In this document: one piece after another, positions 33,018 to 43,200 of the stretch
Numbering within the stretch: the stretch's first letter is position 1
Layout of the letters: every line of letters begins with the position of its first letter
NCBI GenBank assembly: GCA_021927905.1
Contig: BLLK01000046.1
Location: 1,054,001 to 1,118,000 of the forward strand
Origin: Chaetoceros tenuissimus
Lineage: Eukaryota; Bacillariophyta; Thalassiosirophyceae; Chaetocerotales; Chaetocerotaceae
Length of the DNA stretch: 64,000 nucleotides
Direction of reading: 5' to 3'
The notes under the pieces: generated by a model
Seen by the model: only the letters and a program-made list of their open reading frames with translations
Told to the model about the DNA's origin: nothing
Database searches by the model: none
Position numbers and translations under genes: made by a program

Positions 33018-33110
33018 GCTGTCTGTCTACTCAAAATCTTTCCTTTTCATTGGAGTTCTTCGAAAAAGATGAGAGGGAGAAGAGGACCAAGAGAAGTCTT
33101 TGATTGACAT
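33018..33110 (-). promoter_or_regulatory. Shared upstream module of copy H; right edge of the array
   Basis: TGCTGTCTGTCTACTCAAAA, TTTTCATTGGAGTTCTTCG, AAAAGATGAGAGGGAGAAG and AGGACCAAGAGAAGTC on the plus strand. Similarity to copy E's upstream DNA continues patchily to about 33235 (CTGGATACATTATATTTT in both), beyond which array-type sequence ends. Confidence 0.55.
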
Positions 33111-33531
33111 TTCAGATGAGACAACCGTCATTGTTGTTGAACCAAAATTCAATTACTCTTTCAGCTTTTCTTTCAATGTACCTTCCAAAGTTTGATATGG
33201 TCGTGCAACTACTGGATACATTATATTTTTATATAAAAGTAAGATTTAAAGTGGGGACATACACCAAAGATGTAAAACCAAAATCATACAAAGTGGAAAC
33301 TATTCCATTCTCAAGTAATGTATTTGGCTATCGATCCGATCATACAATGGCTATCCTTTTCAGAAACATCATGATACAAACGTACGTACGTACATCATCT
33401 TGTATCTCATCCATCTCATCATCACAACAATTCAAGTTCAAGAGTTCAACTAATACAATACTACTACAACTCAATAGACTACTCGAGTAGCTTTGATTAG
33501 GGATTGTATTTAGATTTTAATATTGCTGCCT

Positions 33532-34668
33532 ATGATGCAAAAATTATTTCCCACAAGAAGGCTGTCTGTCCTTGTGTTACTTTCTCTTTCAACGAGCTCC
33601 TTGTTTGTATCTTCCTTTCTTCATCTTTCTCCAGCTCATCAAAGAAATTATTTCATGCATCACAATCAAATACGACAGCACAGTCCACTGCAAAGTACAG
33701 AAAATGCAAACTTGATTGAAAATGAAATTGAAGAAAGAAGTAGTACAGTGACAGATGTATCTACAGTCATTACTCATTTTCTATCATGTTTTCTCGTGGC
33801 GACTTTATTTATCACGTGGGAAGGAATAGACTGTACATATCTGAAACCTTTATCATCGACAATTCGAAACTTTCCTCAAATGTCCGAAAGTGCAAGCCTC
33901 ACATCGGAATCGCCTCAAAATATAGTAGAACTTATGGCTCAGTCAACACGTGGAATGGGAAGAGGAAAGGTTGATCGATCAGACGGCTGGTATCAGGATA
34001 CATATTTGACATCGAGAGAATCAATTTCAACCGATATAAATTCAGCAAGATCTATCCCATCATATAATGAAATCATGCTGGAACATCGTACTTCTAGAAT
34101 TCCATCGTGGAAACTTGGTCAAATAATAAAAGAAGACGTAGATAATGCAGTAGATACTATATTGTCATCGATCGAAACTTTGAATGAGTTGAAATTGAAA
34201 GCGACTGAATATGAGTGGGATGAAATGAAGTCGGTATTAATGTCGCCTATTCTGACATCAGATTTGCAATATAGTTGCTCGCTATTGCAACAAGCAAAAG
34301 AATTTCTATCGGATGATGCTAGACAAGAAGTTGGCTTTGATTGGGGAAGCTGTGCTTGGAGAAGGTGTGGCGCACAAGCGGATGCTCAAGAGTCCTTGGC
34401 TGAATTGTACAATTCCATTGGCCTATTTGAGCCATTTGAATGCTTATTTACGATAGATATTGTTGAAAGATCATTGCGTGATATAATAACAGTTGTCCCG
34501 AATGATTTGAAACCTGATTCTACTTCAATTATTGAAAGGATTGGTGAATATGTACCATATGAACCAAGAAATGGTGGAGTTGATGGAGAGGACGAAACTA
34601 TTGACCAAGATTACTTGGACGCACTAGCTCAGTTTCAAGTATATGACGAAGATGACGACGGTGAATAA
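33532..34668 (+). CDS. Probable plastid-targeted protein of unknown function
   Basis: 378 aa, family not recognised. The frame is open upstream, but the first ATG is 33532 (MMQKLFPTRRL). The N-terminus is a signal peptide (LSVLVLLSLSTSSLFVSS) followed at once by Phe (FLHLSP), the diatom plastid-import pattern, then a transit-like Ser/Asn/Gln-rich, acid-poor stretch. A hydrophobic helix at about residues 83-100 (FLSCFLVATLFITWEG) could be a thylakoid anchor or second targeting signal. The mature part is mostly helical with two close cysteines (GSCAWRRCGAQ) and an acidic tail (VYDEDDDGE). Lumenal or thylakoid-associated location is an inference. Converges on the TatD gene with 30 bp between stops. 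Confidence 0.6.
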   Translation: MMQKLFPTRRLSVLVLLSLSTSSLFVSSFLHLSPAHQRNYFMHHNQIRQHSPLQSTENANLIENEIEERSSTVTDVSTVITHFLSCFLVATLFITWEGIDCTYLKPLSSTIRNFPQMSESASLTSESPQNIVELMAQSTRGMGRGKVDRSDGWYQDTYLTSRESISTDINSARSIPSYNEIMLEHRTSRIPSWKLGQIIKEDVDNAVDTILSSIETLNELKLKATEYEWDEMKSVLMSPILTSDLQYSCSLLQQAKEFLSDDARQEVGFDWGSCAWRRCGAQADAQESLAELYNSIGLFEPFECLFTIDIVERSLRDIITVVPNDLKPDSTSIIERIGEYVPYEPRNGGVDGEDETIDQDYLDALAQFQVYDEDDDGE

Positions 34669-34698
34669 TAATGCTAGCTAAATAGGTTTAGGTCAATG

Positions 34699-35907
34699 TC
34701 ATCTGAAATAGATGTTCTCTGCGTTCATCATTGTTTGTTCAATGACTTCATTTTCTAGAACATCGAAGCAATTCGCTATAAATTTTACATTTTCTCGTAA
34801 ATCATGTGACACTCGCTTATAATTTTCCAAATCACTTTCAATGACAAGTCTCTTTAGGCCAATCTTTTTCATCACACTCATTGTTTTGGGCGCAGTAAAA
34901 TTGATGACTGGAGCAAAGCCAAAGTAAACATCTGGGGAAGCTTGTGGTGAAGCTTTGTCTCGTGTAATGGCGTCCAATTGATCTACCAGAGCAGTTTTGC
35001 CTCCAAACGCATGAAAATACATACACGGCGGAAACACTAGAGTATCATCTCCTAATTCTTCCAGTTGTTTCTCAATGTTCCGTAATTCGTCTTTGTTAGT
35101 CTCGAACCCAAGTTGGCGCTTCAAAGTTTTCCGTAATTGTCTTTGCTCTTTACGCAGCTTTGTCCGTTCAGTCTTGATTCTATTCAATGAATCCATAAGT
35201 TCTCCCCAGCAATGTACAGTATGAATAGAAACAGATCGTTTCAAATCAGCAGCGATATGCATTTGTGCTTCAAAAGCTTCAATTTGTAAATCCATAGGAA
35301 TAGGTACCTTTTCTTTTGTTTCCTCGTCCATCTCCCAACGTGCACTATCCAATCCAATCTCACCAACATGCGATGCTGGGTTCGATATCAAGTAATGTTT
35401 GAGAAATGGTAACCATTTTGGACCTTTGCCTTCAAATATATCATCAGGTAAATGGTCAAAATCTTGTGTGGCTTGTTGTAACATCCATGGATGTATTCCA
35501 TAGCATTCAATCACTCCTTTCTGCAATGTTAAATCACCCTCTTTGTTTTCATTATATGCTTTTAATTCTTGAGCAATGGTTTGAACAATTGGAAAATCTC
35601 GTGGCTGAGTTGACATCATTGCAATACAGCCGATAGGGTGGTATTCACCATCTTGATATGACGATGAATAGTTTTGATAAATGTTTCGAGCATGTTGTTT
35701 CGAATCTTCCATACGAGTAACGTTAGATTCATCTATGCAGCACTGATGTATTTCTTCTTTGGAAAGGGATGGGACTTCGCTGCCCATCGAGAGGTGGACA
35801 TGATTATGCGCATCAAAGATGTATGTCCTTGATCTATTTGTTGAAGACATTGCCAAGACTGTTGCTGAAATTTGACTGATTCTATGTGCACTTTTCAGCA
35901 ATCTCAT
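34699..35907 (-). CDS. TatD-like metal-dependent hydrolase
   Basis: Amidohydrolase-fold TatD-family protein, 402 aa; family members are Mg2+- or Mn2+-dependent 3'-5' exonucleases acting on DNA. Metal ligands visible: His34-Asn-His36 (FDAHNHVHL), Glu183 (HVGEIGLDSARW), His in SIHTVHCWGEL, His in MYFHAFGG, and Asp in VIESDLENY. The family's usual length is about 260-300 aa; the extra here is an N-terminal extension that looks like a short mitochondrial presequence (RLLKSAHRISQISATVLA), an insert before the third His (about residues 95-160), and a charged coiled-coil insert (KTERTKLRKEQRQLRKTLKR). No introns. The starting ATG is the first in frame. Confidence 0.82.
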   Translation of the reverse strand: MRLLKSAHRISQISATVLAMSSTNRSRTYIFDAHNHVHLSMGSEVPSLSKEEIHQCCIDESNVTRMEDSKQHARNIYQNYSSSYQDGEYHPIGCIAMMSTQPRDFPIVQTIAQELKAYNENKEGDLTLQKGVIECYGIHPWMLQQATQDFDHLPDDIFEGKGPKWLPFLKHYLISNPASHVGEIGLDSARWEMDEETKEKVPIPMDLQIEAFEAQMHIAADLKRSVSIHTVHCWGELMDSLNRIKTERTKLRKEQRQLRKTLKRQLGFETNKDELRNIEKQLEELGDDTLVFPPCMYFHAFGGKTALVDQLDAITRDKASPQASPDVYFGFAPVINFTAPKTMSVMKKIGLKRLVIESDLENYKRVSHDLRENVKFIANCFDVLENEVIEQTMMNAENIYFR

Positions 35908-36377
35908 TGCTATTCAAAGTAGCAGTCAACTTTGTGCTGTCTTACTGTATTCAATTACTTATCAAATCAATTCGCCATAGGAGGATCACTTCCATACAAT
36001 CCCTGTTATCTCATTAATTTACTTTGATAATTTAACTACACATTGACAACAACCTTGACTAGAGTAATTCAATTGAATTCAATTGCACCTAATCCATCTC
36101 TATGTACGAAGTATTCTGTGAGAAAAATGAGCATCATAACCACTTTTCTCCTTCCAATATATACACAAGAAAGAGGGGGTTGTTCTCACTTCAGGCACTA
36201 TCTCCCACCCCTCACCGTAGAATAACCGTCGACAGGTTTCATGTGGATGTTGAAGATCGGATCACCTATCAAAACGCTTCTTTTGAACAGATGGAATGGA
36301 AACGCGCACTGGCCAAAAATTGAATTAGCATCTCTCCTCTTTGACGAGCAGCACGATATCTTGTCATTATTCTCAAG
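35908..36377. promoter_or_regulatory. Divergent promoter region, TatD gene / GPI gene
   Basis: 470 bp between two divergent starts. It contains AATTCAATTGAATTCAATTG-type short repeats near 36064 and a CT-rich run near 36196, but no element I can name. Confidence 0.3.
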
Positions 36378-38978
36378 ATGCAAATGAACTCAAGTAAAAG
36401 TAAAGAGTCCAAGAGGGCCACGCTGGCTCTAGGTTTTGTCTTAGGTGCTATATCTATGTTTCCCCAACAGGCTCAATGGTACGTTGAAAAGCATTTATTT
36501 TTCTAGATTCAGTAGATTCCAGAGAGCTGTTAGAGAAAATCTTTAACGCAGCTGTCACGCACCTTGATGCTATCAAAGAAATGATATCTTGGATCGAAAT
36601 AATAGCTATTTCCAGATAGCTAGTGAATATAAAAAGGGCAAATACTATTATATATACTTTGGAATGAATTACACATGTGTTCAAGAATGCCTTTGCCTAG
36701 AAATTGAATTCTATTTTGAATCTTGGATCTAACATATAATTTCCTTCCTATATACAGCTTCGTGAGCAATCCTCAAATACAACCATTGACTACACTACAT
36801 AGAAATTCACATTTATATTCATCAAAAGCATCATCCAGAAAGAAAGGACGTCGAAGAAACGCCAGTACCAAACATAGCAGTAGCAATGAAGAATCCAATT
36901 CACATTTCGACATAGAACATGCAGCAATGTCTCGTCAACAATTAAAGATACGAAACTCGGAAAGTGGCAATTCTATCCATATTCCATCGCCACATCAAGA
37001 TGCGCATCAACATCATTCACATCATCAGAACCCAATGTCGAAGTTATTATCGCATATAATACCACCCCAAGATCAATCCAAGAAACTTATTTCATCCTCT
37101 ACTGAATGGAAAAAGTTAGTCAAACATGCCGAATATATCGAAGGAACCCATTTACGTGATCTCTTACAGGATCAAGAACGAAGTGATGAGATGTTTGCAC
37201 AGCATGATGGAGTCTACCTTGATTATTCAAGACAAAGAGTTACTCTCGAGACTATGGACTTACTTTTCGATTTGGCGGAGAAACAGAAACTAGAAGAAAA
37301 GATTGATGCAATGGTCTCTGGAAAAAAGATTAATTGGACAGAGGACAGAGCTGTACTTCATACTGCTTTGAGAGCCGAGAGAAAGAAAGAACAAACTGTA
37401 AAGAAAGAAATCATTGTTGATGGTGATGACGTTTTGGACGAGGTATGGGATGTTTTGGATCAGATTAAATACTTTACCGAAGCTGTGAGATCTGGTGAAA
37501 TTAGAGGATTCACTGGAAAGAGACTCAGAAATATCATTTCAGTTGGTATCGGTGGAAGTTACCTTGGACCTGAGTTTTTACACGAGTGCCTCAAAACTGA
37601 ACCAGAAGGTATCAACAAGAGTTTGGGATACACTTTGCGATTCTTGAGCAATGTTGATCCTGTAGATGTAGAAAGAGCTTGTGCTGATCTTGATCCTGAA
37701 GAAACACTCGTGGTTGTTGTGAGTAAAACATTTACAACCGCTGAAACAATGTTGAATGCAAGAACAACACGACAATGGCTTTGGGACTTTATGGGAGATG
37801 GTAAAGAAGTTGTTAGAAAACACATGGTTGCTGTCTCCTCTATTTCTAGCAAGGAAAGGGTAGAGGACTTTGGAATTGATACTGAAAAATACTTCTTTAG
37901 ATTCTGGGATTGGGTAGGAGGAAGATACAGTGTATGTAGTGCTGTAGGAGGTATCCCCATTAGTCTTCTCTATGGATTTGACTTGTTTGAAAAGTTTTTG
38001 TTGGTAAGTTCATCTCATATTTCATGATAAGGTTTTCTTTATATTTCTGCTAATTTGACGGTTTTTTTCGTATAGGGCGCAAGATCCATAGATAAACACT
38101 TCACTGAGGCTCCACTTCGACAGAACATCCCAGTATTGATGGGTTTATTAGGAGTTTGGAATATGTCATTTTTGGGTTATAACTCACGCACAACTCTTCC
38201 ATATGCAGAAGCATTATTAAAATTACCAGCCCATATCCAGCAACTTGACATGGAATCCAATGGAAAGAAAGCGACAATTCATGGAGTTCCAGTAGATTAT
38301 CCTGTGGGAGAAGTTGATTTTGGAGAACCAGGAACAAATGGCCAGCATTCATTCTTCCAACTTCTGCACATGGGGCAAACAGTTCCATGTGAATTCATAG
38401 GCTTTCTCAAGAGTCAACATGATTTGTGCATCGATGGTGAACCTCTTTCATCTCATGATGAACTTATGGCAAACTTCTTTGCTCAACCAGATGCACTTGC
38501 AAATGGAAAAACACCCGAAGAAGTATTGGCAGAAGGAGTTGATGAGGATCTAGTGCTTCATCGCACATTTGAAGGCAATCGCCCTAGTCTATCATTGCTA
38601 GCTCCAAAACTAACAGCTTACTCATGTGGACAACTACTGGCAATATACGAACACAGAACAGCTGTCCAAGGGTTCATATGGGATATCAATTCATTTGACC
38701 AATGGGGTGTTGAGCTTGGTAAGAAGCTTGCATGTGATGTAAAAGATCACCTACTAGATGCTAGGAAAAATGGGAGCAAAATAAAGGCTGGCAACCCTGC
38801 CACCTCCCGCATACTTAATTACTATGTCGAAAACAGCAATCAAGCCATAGGAGAGGACCTATGGGACTCTAATCCGCTGACGAGTGTCACTCGTAAAACA
38901 CACCATGAACATCATGAGAGGGAAATTCTCCCACCTGTCGGACACGATTTAAAGGGTGCTGATGGGAAATTACAATAG
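36378..38978 (+). CDS. GPI: Glucose-6-phosphate isomerase, plastid-targeted, three exons
   Basis: Interconverts glucose-6-phosphate and fructose-6-phosphate. The catalytic frame opens at 36723 with no usable ATG; a first exon at 36378-36478 joins at gtacgt...tatacag to exons 36758-38003 and 38076-38978, giving 749 aa. Exon 1 encodes a signal peptide ([19 protein letters not shown]) and the junction makes AQC-FVSNPQ, Phe after the cleavage site, the diatom plastid signal. Family signatures: [59 protein letters not shown], and [15 protein letters not shown] with the catalytic Lys. The enzyme is longer than the usual 550 aa because of a polar, His-rich linker (residues 35-140, with [12 protein letters not shown] at about 112-123) and a tail containing HHEHHE. 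It probably serves plastid carbohydrate metabolism. Confidence 0.87.
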
Positions 38979-39431
38979 CAACTTATTCACATAGAGGAAC
39001 AATAGAAATAAATATAAATGTGAAGATTTTTGACCATTTTTGACTATACTAGTGTACATAGCATTAACATCGTTATTTCGATGATTTCTTTCATCAGACA
39101 TGATATTATATTCATGTTTTATGTTTTGACTTCTTGTGAATGAATTGTCCTCTCCAATTCTATTTTTGAATTCGAAAAAGTCACAGAAGAAGCTTACAAG
39201 GCGAAGGTAAATATTGCTCGCGTCAGATTCTGCACATGACGAGAAATGACGAGACATGATGCTTTAGCCACCTGAATGCTACGTATGGCACAAAGATACC
39301 CGGTATCCCGGTATCTTTGACTGAACCAACTTCAAACCTTCAGAGCTATCATCATGTTTGTTGTTGCAAAGATACACTTTTGATCATCAGTTTGAATAAT
39401 TGAAAGTAGCGTTCATAGAAACATTAACAAA
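38979..39431. promoter_or_regulatory. Intergenic upstream of the Cys-rich gene, with inverted repeat
   Basis: A perfect inverted repeat lies at 39291-39319: CAAAGATACC, a 9-base spacer CGGTATCCC, then GGTATCTTTG. A third CAAAGATAC half-site is at 39367-39375, 57 bp before the ATG at 39432. Three half-sites in one short promoter suggest a factor-binding region, possibly metal- or stress-responsive; no known family is matched. Confidence 0.45.
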
Positions 39432-39662
39432 ATGGATACGCAAAGTATACAGCAAGCAAAGAACGATTTCGCATCTGGGCAAAATCCACCAATAAAGCCT
39501 TGTACAAATGAATTCTGTAAATTCACTGGTTGTACTTGTGAAGATAGATGCGGATGTCACATCCCTAAAGAAGAATTAGAGAGTCAACAAAAGCAACACT
39601 GTGACCCTTGTTCAGAGTTTAAAGCAAAAAAGAAGAAGGAAATGGAGGGCTGTGGAAATTGA
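39432..39662 (+). CDS. Small Cys-rich, metallothionein-like protein
   Basis: 76 aa with 10 cysteines. The central cluster is CTNEFCKFTGCTCEDRCGCH, i.e. CxxxxC, CxC and CGCH spacing like metallothioneins; a second cluster CDPC and a final CG(N) lie near the C-terminus. The remainder is hydrophilic (Lys, Gln, Glu), no signal peptide, so a cytosolic metal-binding role is likely but unproven. Both flanking intervals are gene-free. The ATG is the only in-frame Met at the front. Could also be a small redox protein or zinc-binding peptide. Confidence 0.6.
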   Translation: MDTQSIQQAKNDFASGQNPPIKPCTNEFCKFTGCTCEDRCGCHIPKEELESQQKQHCDPCSEFKAKKKKEMEGCGN

Positions 39663-40269
39663 TGAAAATAATCCGTGATGAATGTTAGAGGAGATAGCTG
39701 GTGAATATGTGAAATTTGAGCAATCTCTAAGGAATTGAATTTCAATTAGATAATTTCGATGAGAAATAATTATTCGAGATAACGTTAATTGTCCTCTCTT
39801 CTTTTACAATTAGGCCTTAGACTAGACTAGTTAGATTGATTTGATTCTTTTACTTTTTACAGTGGAACAACGTGATACCGTCTGTTTCCACACCAACCAC
39901 CAGGCAGTTTTTGTACGTACATTAAAATCAAAATGTCAATATTTGCTAAAGTGACACGTCATGCATTGCATATATGGTCGTTCAAAGTATATGTGTACAA
40001 AAATGTCGTCAAAAGCTGTTTCACATTTTAGGATATGAATATTGCACATACTACGTTGAACGTAAAGTGTCGAGGAAGAAGGGTTCCGAGGATGGAAGAT
40101 CCGAAGGAAGGAAAAATAGACGTAACTAGTTTTCACTTCCTCTTTCTTGTTTCCTTTTTCCCTTTTGCTATTTACAACATAGCCTGAACAGGACGGATAT
40201 TCACCACTCGCATTAGTCACTTTCAATATAATTCATCGCAGTGCTTAGTGAAGTGCACCTGATTCCAAC
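39663..40269. other. Intergenic, upstream of the sensor kinase gene
   Basis: 607 bp, containing the 3' end of the Cys-rich gene and the promoter of the sensor kinase. AGACTAGACTAGTTAG at about 39818 and GTACGTAC near 39914 are short repeats. No gene was found. Confidence 0.3.
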
Positions 40270-43200
40270 ATGAGTTCAGGAGAGGAACCTGTGGCACTGA
40301 GTGGATCCAAAAGAAAGGCCGAAGATGCCAAGCTTGGTGACAGTACGCTTTCAAACACTAAGAAGCAAAACAGTCAAGAAAGAGATGCTATAAACCCCAA
40401 GTCTCCACTTCTACGCATCGCATCATATGATGACAATGAGCTGCATGGAAATCCAAGAGGTTCACTCTTTTATCAATCTGGATCACCTAGTACAGCTGTA
40501 TTAGAGAGTCATAAATTGAATAACAATCCCTCCAACAAGAAGGTCACTTTTGACAAGGGGACCAATCTGGACCGAAAGGCTAAGCCACACCCCATCTCAC
40601 ACGATCCTAGTGTTGAGTTTGTGCTAAAGAGAGATGAAGATGATGACCTATCCTCGGAAGACGATATGCCTTCAGATTCCAACTATGAGAACGAGATTGT
40701 TGACGATGATGAAGGAAATCATGATGGCTCTACCATGAATATTCGTGGAAATCAAGTAAACGTTACCAATATCAAGACTCATGTCAAGAGAAACATGAAT
40801 GTCGACGCAGTTATTGAAAATGTAGATGCTGTCTATAAGAAGGTTGGGATTTGGGCTGTTGTTGTCTGGTTGAGTATGAGTGCTATCACCTATTGCCTCG
40901 CAATCTATACGGGAAACATGGAAACTTTGGTTGGTATCGAGAAAAAAGCACCGTTAGTTGCTGCTACTCTAATTGGAACTTCGGCTGTTGGGACTATTTT
41001 GCCTCTCTTTATCAAGGGGAAATTGCAGTCCGTTTCAGGGGTAATTTGCTGTGCTATTGTGGTTCATTTTATTGCCTTCTTTACAGATCTAGCCATGGGT
41101 TGCTTTCCAACTCCAGTCTTTGTTGACCCAATATGTGGTGTGAGAATATATCTCCTTCGCTGGTGTGAATGGACTCCTCTAGCGTTTGTCATGACATTTC
41201 TTACTGAAGCATGCAGAAATGAAAAGGAGGGCAAAAATGTACAGGATCATATTAGCGCCAGAAGATTGACTACTATGTTACGAGCAGTGCAAGGATTAGA
41301 AGATACCAGCCCTGCCAGAACCACCTCTGTAGGTGATTTAATGGAAGAAACAGGGCAAATGAATGCTACTCAAGAGACCTTGTATCCGGCATATGTACTT
41401 GCTATATGCCAAGGACTGTCTACTTTCTGTGGCTGGCTGTTTCCATTTTGTTATAATCTTTGGACATGGAACATCAATATGCTGATTTCTTGTCTATTAT
41501 ATTTTGTGATGTTTTACCGCCTTCATCATAGATCGAAATCTTTTGCATCAATGGTGGAGGGTGTTACAATTGCAGAGCAGGAACTTTATCATTGGTCAAG
41601 ACTTTCATTGACTTTGTTGAAATCTTGTACTGCTATGTGGACTATTTTGGTAGTTGCATACTTTATCTATACATGCGGTCCATTCTTCTACCCAGATTCT
41701 TGGATGAATTGTACAGGATTTGGAATGATTTGTGAAAGTATCATTGATGTTCTTTTCAAGTCTCTATACATGCTCATTATCGTTGATGTTCACGATAATA
41801 TATTCGATAGAAGTGCCAGAGCAGGTAAGATAGAGTTGGTGTCTTTGCTGCGGAACTTTCCTTCGAACTTTTATTTTGGTCTACTAACTTTTGATTGTAT
41901 GTCACTCGTTAGAACGCAGATTGGAGGAGCTCAGACAGATGATGGGAGTCGTGTGTAAGTGGACGATGCCGTAGAGTAGAGTAGTAGATGTTCTTGAAAT
42001 GAATATTTGTATTTTGGCTAAATCAGGTCATTTAGCCAATACTCTTATCAGAATATCTTTTCTTTTTTAATGCATCCCTCATCACTTCTTTGCACTAATT
42101 AATTGTTTACGAAATAGGGGACAATTCCAGTGATGTTATTTGTATTTCAGTAAGAGCAGCGAATGGAGATGTTACCACTATGCTCAGTCCTACATATCTT
42201 AAAATTTATTCCTCGTCAAAGAAGGCCGATGCAATTGCTTTTGAGCTTGAAAAGTCATGTTTCGATGAATATTCAAGGCTACAAGATGATTACGACGAAG
42301 TTCGTATGTCAAGTTGCTTGAAACCAAAAACTTTTTACCATGTGAAATTTGGTGACTTGGTACAACGTAAACAACATATCAGAGGACAGAATTTTATAAA
42401 AGATGAAGAGATAGGGTCAATGGCACATCTCATCTTGAGAGCGTGGAATGCGAAGGAGGATGAGACCTTACTTATGCACGAGCTACTGCGATCAAAAAAG
42501 ACTACTGATAGATTTTCTATAAGATGTGAAGCTAATATCACGAGAATGGAACAAAATGCTATCCTTGTTGTTGTAAGAGACATTTCAGAGAGGTTTCGAC
42601 GTTTCGAGGCAGAGAAAAAAGTTATCAGTGAAACAACAGCGAGACTGAAAGATGCAGCTGCGAACAGATTCACAAGACATGAGGTTAAAAATGGGCTTTT
42701 AGCTGCAATTGGTCTCTGTGATAGTCTTCGAGAGTCGATTGTACACGATGGGAAAGTACAGGCTGATCAGTTTAATCTCATCAAGAAAATCGTTGATCCA
42801 AATGATGGGTGCCCTACTGATCCGCTGAACCTATCGCGTTATTTGTTCGAACTCGACAAAACTCTTCATGAGATTTTGGACACAATCCTAGCAGAAGCAA
42901 TGGCTAGAGATGTCATTCATGAAGTTTACGAAGCAAAGCTGGAGAGAGTTGACTTGCCAAAATTGCTATACAGTACAATGAATTTAACTTCGAGAAGTCA
43001 GAGTATGAAGAGATTCCCTATCACAACCTATCCAGATCCTCTTCCTGAATACGCAATGGACATTCAGTTGTTAAAATACATTCATCGTAATGCTATCAGT
43101 AATGCATGTAAATACGGAAAGCGTGGTGGCCAAGTAAAGACAGATGTCACATGGGATAAAGAACAAGGCATTCTCAAGATGGAAGTTATTAATTTACCCG

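Larger units (their letters stand above)
13174..33110 (-). repeat. Tandem array of eight MYND zinc-finger genes (copies A-H)
   Basis: Eight head-to-tail copies of one three-exon gene fill 20 kb on the minus strand, with no foreign gene between them. Repeat period is about 2.3-2.6 kb. Each unit carries the gene, a shared upstream module, and related 3' flanks, so whole units were duplicated, not cDNAs. Copies A and B (left end) form one subfamily (299-nt exon 2), C-H another (290-302 nt). From the right end the order is H, G, F, E, D, C, B, A in direction of transcription. Copy G is frameshifted. Unequal crossing-over is the obvious mechanism. Confidence 0.9.

Noticed and set aside
13174-33110. 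CRISPR or satellite array explanation for the periodic repeats
   Set aside because: Each period contains a full three-exon gene with open frames; it is a gene array.
13174-33110. Retroposed origin of the MYND copies
   Set aside because: All copies keep both introns and their upstream module, so they arose by DNA duplication.
36723-36757. GPI translation starting in the open frame at 36723
   Set aside because: No ATG there, and the stretch ends in a clear acceptor (ttccttcctatatacag).
42136-42150. Alternative acceptor tttcag at 42150 for the sensor kinase
   Set aside because: It has a better pyrimidine tract but puts exon 2 out of frame with the canonical gtaagt donor.
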